Below are positions 37,143-40,852 of a stretch of DNA of 40,852 bases, piece by piece. The DNA comes from a virus. The stretch is taken from the IMG/VR virus record IMGVR_UViG_3300006793_005160, positions 1 through 40,852 of that record, one strand, 5' to 3'. The translations under genes were made by a program, and so were the position numbers. Each line of letters opens with the position of its first letter. Positions within the stretch are counted from its first letter, which is position 1. Under the pieces are notes generated by a model. The model was given only the letters and a program-made list of their open reading frames with translations. It did not search any database and was not told the origin of the DNA.

Positions 37143-37310
37143 ATGTTCAGAGTTCAATTTAGAAGACATTCCCCTTTCGAAGTGTGGACAACTTACGGTA
37201 CTTACGGTACTGAAGCCACAGCTATCAATGCGGCAATATCCAAGAAGAACGCTGGTGCTATCATGGTTAAGGTAATTAATAAAAAGAAAGAAACTATTTA
37301 CGTAGGATAA
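37143..37310 (+). CDS. Small conserved-looking protein, 55 aa
   Basis: MFRVQFRRHSPFEVWTTYGT, YGTEATAINAAISKKNAGAI, then MVKVINKKKETIYVG. Beta-rich, basic, with a local 9-base tandem repeat (TACGGTACT, encoding TYG twice). Starts without a Shine-Dalgarno next to a late-type motif; ends 3 bases before glutaredoxin. Probably a small phage protein; function unknown. Confidence 0.6.
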   Translation: MFRVQFRRHSPFEVWTTYGTYGTEATAINAAISKKNAGAIMVKVINKKKETIYVG

Positions 37311-37313
37311 AAC

Positions 37314-37568
37314 ATGATAGAAATATACGGAAAACCAGCATGTCCGTTCTGTGACAGGGCTAAGAAGTTTTGTGAATCGAACCAGTTTGAATTTGTCTAC
37401 AAACAATTAGACGAAGACTTTACTCGTGAGCAACTCTTTGAAAAGTTCCCAACAGCACGAACATTCCCTCAAATCACAGTACGCGGAGAAAAGATCGGTG
37501 GTTACAACGAATTAATCAAATACGTTGAAGACACAGGTTATAACGGTACTGGACACTCACTAGGATAA
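37314..37568 (+). CDS. Glutaredoxin
   Basis: 84 residues; CPFC active site at 10-13 (PACPFCDR), cis-Pro in TFPQI and GGYNELI at the GSH-binding end. It is the expected electron donor for the ribonucleotide reductase encoded directly upstream (T4 has the same nrdA/nrdB/nrdC-grx logic). AAAACATG start follows the small gene. Confidence 0.93.
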   Translation: MIEIYGKPACPFCDRAKKFCESNQFEFVYKQLDEDFTREQLFEKFPTARTFPQITVRGEKIGGYNELIKYVEDTGYNGTGHSLG

Positions 37569-37572
37569 AAAT

Positions 37573-37866
37573 ATGTTAATTGAAACACCATACAAAGTAG
37601 GCGATAATGTCTCCTTTAAACTTGCGTCAGGCGAAGAAATCGTAGGACGTCTAGAAGAAGAAACTGATACACACTATACATTGCACAAGCCAATGGTACT
37701 TATTGCACAGCAAAAAGGATTAGGTCTTGCACCATTTATGTTTAGTGTATCACCAGATGGCAAATTTATGCTTAAAGCAAACGCAGTAAGTTGTGTTGCT
37801 AAAACAGAAGATAACATCAGCAAACAATATACACAGACTACAACAGGTATAGCACTATCAAAGTAG
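37573..37866 (+). CDS. Sm-like conserved phage protein, 97 aa
   Basis: IETPYKVGDNVSFKLASGEE, VGRLEEETDTHYTLHKPMVL and LGLAPFMFSVSP give a small beta-barrel of Sm-like type found in T4-like phages; ends TTTGIALSK. Function unknown. Four bases after glutaredoxin. Confidence 0.8.
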   Translation: MLIETPYKVGDNVSFKLASGEEIVGRLEEETDTHYTLHKPMVLIAQQKGLGLAPFMFSVSPDGKFMLKANAVSCVAKTEDNISKQYTQTTTGIALSK

Positions 37867-37874
37867 ATAAGTAC
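37867..37874 (+). promoter_or_regulatory. Late-type variant ATAAGTAC next to the start
   Basis: ATAAGTAC ends 4 bases before the ATG of the PAAR gene, with TAGT in between, as at 37131. Confidence 0.4.
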
Positions 37875-37878
37875 TAGT

Positions 37879-38916
37879 ATGCCAGAAGTAGTAAGAACAA
37901 ATGTAGACAAGCACAAAGGACATGCAAGTCCTACGCCCAACCCATTTCACCAAGAAGCATACGCAGTTGGTTCTCCAAATGTGTTTACAAACAACGAACA
38001 AACTGTACGCATAGGCGATACTACTAAATGTGGTGATCCTGCTGAAGGTGGTTCATTAAGTGTTTGGATTAATAATATTCCTGTTCATCGTAAGGGTGAC
38101 GCAACTAGCGGACACGGAAGTTGGGTTGCTAATGAAGCAGAAACTGGCTCACCTAATGTTTGGGCTAACGAAGGCTATGTACCACCTATTATACTTTCGC
38201 CGGCACAGGCAGCAGCAATCAATGCAGTTATACAAGAAGCAATTGAAAACCCACCAGATGTAGGTGCAACAGGTGGTGCCCAGGCTAACGGCACTATTGC
38301 AGAAAATCAAGTACCACAAAGATACGAAGGTGCACCAGCAGCAGGTGTTGATGACTTAGGAACAAACGAACAAGCCTTAGTTGATGCAAGTGCTGCCAAT
38401 TCAACAGCAGCAGCAGATGGTATACCAGGTTTCTTAACACAACTATTAGACGAAGCGGCAGCAAACAAATGGGACGAAACTGTTGATCCTAGTAATGGAA
38501 ACATTATAGGTATATGGAAAGAACTAGGTTTCCCAGACACATCATATTGGAAAACAGATCAAACACCTTGGTGTGCTGGATTTGTAAATTGGGTATTAAA
38601 AAGAACAGGCTACAAGTATATGCAAAGTGCTAGAGCATATGACTTTAGAGATAAAACAAGTTTATATGGTGGTGTTCCTGTACCACTATCAGATGGTCAA
38701 CCAGGTGACATTGTAGTTTGGAGTTACAGTCACGTTAACTTTATATACACTTCACCGTCGCCAGGTGTGTATACTTTCGTCGGCGGCAACCAAAGTGATA
38801 AGGCAAGTGCTACTAACAACAATCCAAGTGGCGGTACAATTACTAATAGTTGGAAGGGAGGCTGGCAACAGTCAAATGGACGTATATCGGGTATCTTCCG
38901 TCCAGTCAGATCCTAG
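37879..38916 (+). CDS. PAAR-tipped cell-wall peptidase (tail tip)
   Basis: 345 residues. Residues about 10-95 form a PAAR domain: repeated GSPNV-(F/W)-(T/A)-N motifs with His24, Cys51 and His79-type positions for a metal-bound spike tip. An Ala/Gly-rich linker (95-180) follows. Residues 186-345 are a TIGR02594/NlpC-like peptidase: catalytic Cys232 (TPWCAGFVNWVL), His285 (YSHVNF) and Asn304-Gln305 (GGNQSD). The combination caps the tail spike and opens the cell wall during injection. A late-type motif abuts the start. Confidence 0.85.
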   Translation: MPEVVRTNVDKHKGHASPTPNPFHQEAYAVGSPNVFTNNEQTVRIGDTTKCGDPAEGGSLSVWINNIPVHRKGDATSGHGSWVANEAETGSPNVWANEGYVPPIILSPAQAAAINAVIQEAIENPPDVGATGGAQANGTIAENQVPQRYEGAPAAGVDDLGTNEQALVDASAANSTAAADGIPGFLTQLLDEAAANKWDETVDPSNGNIIGIWKELGFPDTSYWKTDQTPWCAGFVNWVLKRTGYKYMQSARAYDFRDKTSLYGGVPVPLSDGQPGDIVVWSYSHVNFIYTSPSPGVYTFVGGNQSDKASATNNNPSGGTITNSWKGGWQQSNGRISGIFRPVRS

Positions 38917-38945
38917 TTGACAGAAAGCATTGCACACTATATAAT
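38917..38945 (+). promoter_or_regulatory. Consensus sigma70-type promoter
   Basis: TTGACA (38917-38922), 17-base spacer, TATAAT (38940-38945); AAGGTGG then precedes the ATG at 38965. Confidence 0.85.
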
Positions 38946-38964
38946 ATAACAAGGTGGTACATTA

Positions 38965-39384
38965 ATGAATCAAATAAAAAGATATATGTACATGGGTATT
39001 GGTTTCCTTTGTGTAGGTTTAGCCTACATTGGAATCGTTACTCCAGGTATTCCATTCAGCATATTTTTAGTAATTGCTGCATGGGCCTTTGCTAAGAGTT
39101 CACCTAAAATGGAGGCATGGTTATACAATCATCCTTGGTTTGGTAAGTTCTTAACAAATTGGAATAAAAAACGTGTTTTCCCTACAAAGGGGAAGTACTT
39201 AATGATATTGGTAATGGCATCAACTATTATCTTTACATGGTTTGCTACAGAGAATCTGAAAGCAATTATGTGGAGTGGTGGTGCAATGGTGCTAGTAGCA
39301 ATCTGGGCTTGGCGATATCCTGGCTCAGAAGAGGAACACGCTCGACGTGTTAAAGAAGGAAAGCGAGTAGCTTGGTTAAAGTAA
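38965..39384 (+). CDS. DUF454 family membrane protein (YbaN-like)
   Basis: 139 residues with the DUF454 pattern: hydrophobic start, GIVTPGIPFSIFLVIAAWAFAKSSP (about 23-47, key AW-x-F-A-x-SSP), WLYNHPWFGKFLTNWN (53-68), then two more helices and a basic tail. YbaN-type proteins are inner-membrane proteins of unknown role in proteobacteria. Early-type promoter, so it is expressed from infection onset. Followed one base on by the next gene. Confidence 0.88.
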   Translation: MNQIKRYMYMGIGFLCVGLAYIGIVTPGIPFSIFLVIAAWAFAKSSPKMEAWLYNHPWFGKFLTNWNKKRVFPTKGKYLMILVMASTIIFTWFATENLKAIMWSGGAMVLVAIWAWRYPGSEEEHARRVKEGKRVAWLK

Positions 39385-39385
39385 T

Positions 39386-39703
39386 ATGAAGTGCGAACAA
39401 GGTGATTTAGCAAAAGTAATACACTCAGTTAGACCTGAGAATATTGGCAAGATTGTCCTTGTTAAAGAATACATTGGAAAGTACAAGCAGAATGATACTT
39501 TTGATTTCAGAGGTGTCTCATGCATGTGTCCTGTGACAGATCATTACTGGTGGATTGAAGCAACTGGATTGAAAAATCAGTTTGGAGATTCACCTAAAGC
39601 ATACATAGCGGACTCATGGTTGGAGCCTATCCGACCAGAAACAGGCAAGAAGTCGGCTACCCATGTCGTGAAAGACAAAGAAGTAGAAAGACAGGCGGCA
39701 TAA
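39386..39703 (+). CDS. Small SH3-like protein, 105 aa
   Basis: GDLAKVIHSVRPENIGKIVLVKEY, then WWIEATG and AYIADSWLEPIRPETG resemble short phage or prophage proteins with a GDLA-x-V-x-x-(x)n-G-K-I-V pattern. Two cysteines (CMC) occur. Start lies one base after the DUF454 stop. Function unknown. Confidence 0.7.
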   Translation: MKCEQGDLAKVIHSVRPENIGKIVLVKEYIGKYKQNDTFDFRGVSCMCPVTDHYWWIEATGLKNQFGDSPKAYIADSWLEPIRPETGKKSATHVVKDKEVERQAA

Positions 39704-39723
39704 TTAATAACTAAGGAAATAAA

Positions 39724-39927
39724 ATGGCAACAGGAAAAGTAAAATGGTTTAATGCAGACAAAGGTTTTGGCTTTATTACTCCAGACGACGGCGGAAAAGA
39801 TGTATTCGCTCATTTCTCAGCTATTTCAGGCGATGGCTATAAAACTCTACAAGAGAATCAAGCCGTTACTTACGAAATGGCAGAGGGACCTAAAGGTCCT
39901 CAAGCATCAGATATTCGACCTTCATAA
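39724..39927 (+). CDS. Cold shock domain protein (CspA-like)
   Basis: 67 residues; the typical size and motifs of single-stranded nucleic-acid-binding cold-shock proteins: [15 protein letters not shown] (RNP1 KGFGFI) and DVFAHFSAI (RNP2). AAGGAAAT precedes the ATG, and a strong UUCG terminator follows. It may act as an RNA chaperone for phage or host messages. Confidence 0.95.
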   Translation: MATGKVKWFNADKGFGFITPDDGGKDVFAHFSAISGDGYKTLQENQAVTYEMAEGPKGPQASDIRPS

Positions 39928-39940
39928 GTAGAATATTTTA

Positions 39941-39968
39941 AAATAGGCTCTTCGGAGCCTATTTTTTT
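39941..39968 (+). terminator. Strong rho-independent terminator (TTCG tetraloop)
   Basis: AAATAGGCTC-TTCG-GAGCCTATTT stem of 10 pairs capped by UUCG, followed by a T run. It ends the DUF454/csp unit. Confidence 0.95.
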
Positions 39969-40027
39969 GACTATTAGTTCATAGTTACAGTCTATTAGAC
40001 AACAGTCTTTTTACATGTTAAAATATT

Positions 40028-40035
40028 TTAAATAC
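40028..40035 (+). promoter_or_regulatory. T4-late-type promoter, TTAAATAC
   Basis: TTAAATAC 17 bases before the oxygenase-like ATG, with AAGGAG between. Confidence 0.5.
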
Positions 40036-40052
40036 ATCGTAAGGAGAACTAG

Positions 40053-40852
40053 ATGCCACCACGTAATCACGCCAACTGGTTAAAGAAGCCAGTAGTAGAA
40101 TCAATTAGTAGCACAGCCTACAACTGCCCAGAAATATTTGCACAAGAACAAGAACATATCTTTAAAAAGGTATGGGTACCTATGTGTCATATAAGTGAAA
40201 TGTATTACAAAGGACATTTCAGAACAACACAGATAGCAGGACAGAATGTTATCGCATGGAACACAGGTGATAGAGTAAAAGCATATTTAAATCATGGTCC
40301 ACAACAACCTTCTGGTAAAGTATGGAACGATGATACTTTTGGCAAAGAGTTGCATTGTGAAGTAAAGCACGGAGGTATGGTATGGGTAACACTAGATCCT
40401 AATCCTACTATGAATGTAGAGCAATGGACAGCAGGAGCATTTGATTGTATAGCAGATGCTATTGACACAGAAGAAATGGAAGTGTTTCATTATCACAAAG
40501 CAATTATAGATACCAACTACAAACTGTGGCATGATACAAACAGTGAATTCTATCACGACTTCATGCATTACTTCAATCGTGTAAGTGGATTCAATGATGA
40601 ATACTTTGCACGTAAGAACATACCGTTTGACAACGGACATGTAAATGTAAGTTCATTCACTGTCAACTACGAAGAGTATGAAGGCTTCGAAGATAGAGGC
40701 GAACTGTCCTTTCCTAATTTACCACCCAACCAATGGTATATGGTAGACTTGTTTCCAGGCTTCAACTTTAACCTACGTGGTAGTGCTTATCGTTCAGATA
40801 GTGTTACTCCATTAGGATGTAATCAAGTGCTTATTGAATTTAGGGGATATGG
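40053..40852 (+). CDS. Rieske-type ring-hydroxylase homologue lacking its Fe-S site (partial)
   Basis: 266 codons to the window end, no stop. AAGGAG sits 6 bases before the ATG. The N terminus has the Rieske-oxygenase alpha-subunit pattern (EIFAQEQEHIFKKVWVPMCH, then TTQIAGQNVIAWNTGD and VKAYLNHG), and NYKLWHDTNSEFYHDFMH (about 150-167) resembles the catalytic domain helix with N, E, H and H. But between AYLN and GGMVWVTLDPNP only about 30 residues remain, and no C-x-H plus C-x-x-H pair is present, so the [2Fe-2S] cluster site seems lost. A truncated or changed-function homologue. Confidence 0.6.
   Translation, partial: MPPRNHANWLKKPVVESISSTAYNCPEIFAQEQEHIFKKVWVPMCHISEMYYKGHFRTTQIAGQNVIAWNTGDRVKAYLNHGPQQPSGKVWNDDTFGKELHCEVKHGGMVWVTLDPNPTMNVEQWTAGAFDCIADAIDTEEMEVFHYHKAIIDTNYKLWHDTNSEFYHDFMHYFNRVSGFNDEYFARKNIPFDNGHVNVSSFTVNYEEYEGFEDRGELSFPNLPPNQWYMVDLFPGFNFNLRGSAYRSDSVTPLGCNQVLIEFRGY

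Noticed and set aside
1-40852. tRNA genes, CRISPR arrays and insertion sequences
   Set aside because: No cloverleaf with a TTC-loop signature, no regularly spaced repeats and no transposase were found by eye.

Overview
This window is part of a large T4-like (tailed, myovirus-type) phage genome, most likely from a marine phage of an alphaproteobacterium. The phage signature is an endonuclease VII, an ATP-dependent DNA ligase, class Ia ribonucleotide reductase with glutaredoxin, a PAAR-tipped cell-wall peptidase, a beta-helix tailspike, and many small genes of the kind I recognise from marine T4-like phages. About twenty genes or operons are preceded by a T4-late-type motif (consensus close to TATAAATA). 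Early-type promoters are near-perfect TTGACA-N17-TATAAT. The host guess rests on host-like genes: a C4-pathway 5-aminolevulinate synthase, DUF1127 and DUF6356 proteins, UPF0301/YqgE and DUF454.

Layout. 1-600 (minus): three tiny coupled genes. 675-3943 (plus): RimK-like ATP-grasp ligase, a VOC protein, DUF6356 and YqgE/AlgH; bases up to about 2700 are clearly more GC-rich than the rest. 3920-8973 (minus): endonuclease VII, small genes, DNA ligase, a GIY-YIG-like protein and a ParB-like protein. 9126-11023 (plus): sugar-nucleotide epimerase, ClpP, cupin. 10983-12306 (minus): 5-aminolevulinate synthase (HemA). 12347-15834 (plus): thermonuclease, exported protein, class 3 lipase, HAD phosphatase. 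15985-18109 (plus): frameshifted AlkB-like membrane oxygenase and a PiT-like transporter. 18209-19168 (plus): PRPP synthetase. 19145-22677 (minus): hemF, a 25-residue membrane peptide, hemC, hemE and hemB, each coupled to the next by a 4-base stop/start overlap. 22832-25113: membrane proteins, a DUF1127 cluster on minus and its long structured leader. 25114-31091 (plus): small conserved phage genes, probably virion-related, including a ligase-like nucleotidyltransferase and proteins with capsid-targeting-like N termini. 31135-33513: RecB-like nuclease and tailspike. 33685-37866: nrdA, nrdB, glutaredoxin. 37879-40852: PAAR-peptidase, DUF454, cold shock protein and a partial Rieske-oxygenase homologue that seems to lack its iron-sulfur site.

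The outstanding feature is heme/tetrapyrrole synthesis. HemA, HemB, HemC, HemE and HemF together cover glycine plus succinyl-CoA to protoporphyrinogen IX except uroporphyrinogen-III synthase (HemD); ferrochelatase and protoporphyrinogen oxidase are also absent from this window. Residues essential for each enzyme are present, so these are probably active. Together with ribonucleotide reductase, PRPP synthetase, the PiT-like permease and two iron-oxygenase homologues, the phage appears to redirect host iron, porphyrin, phosphate and nucleotide metabolism. No tRNA genes, CRISPR arrays or insertion sequences were found.
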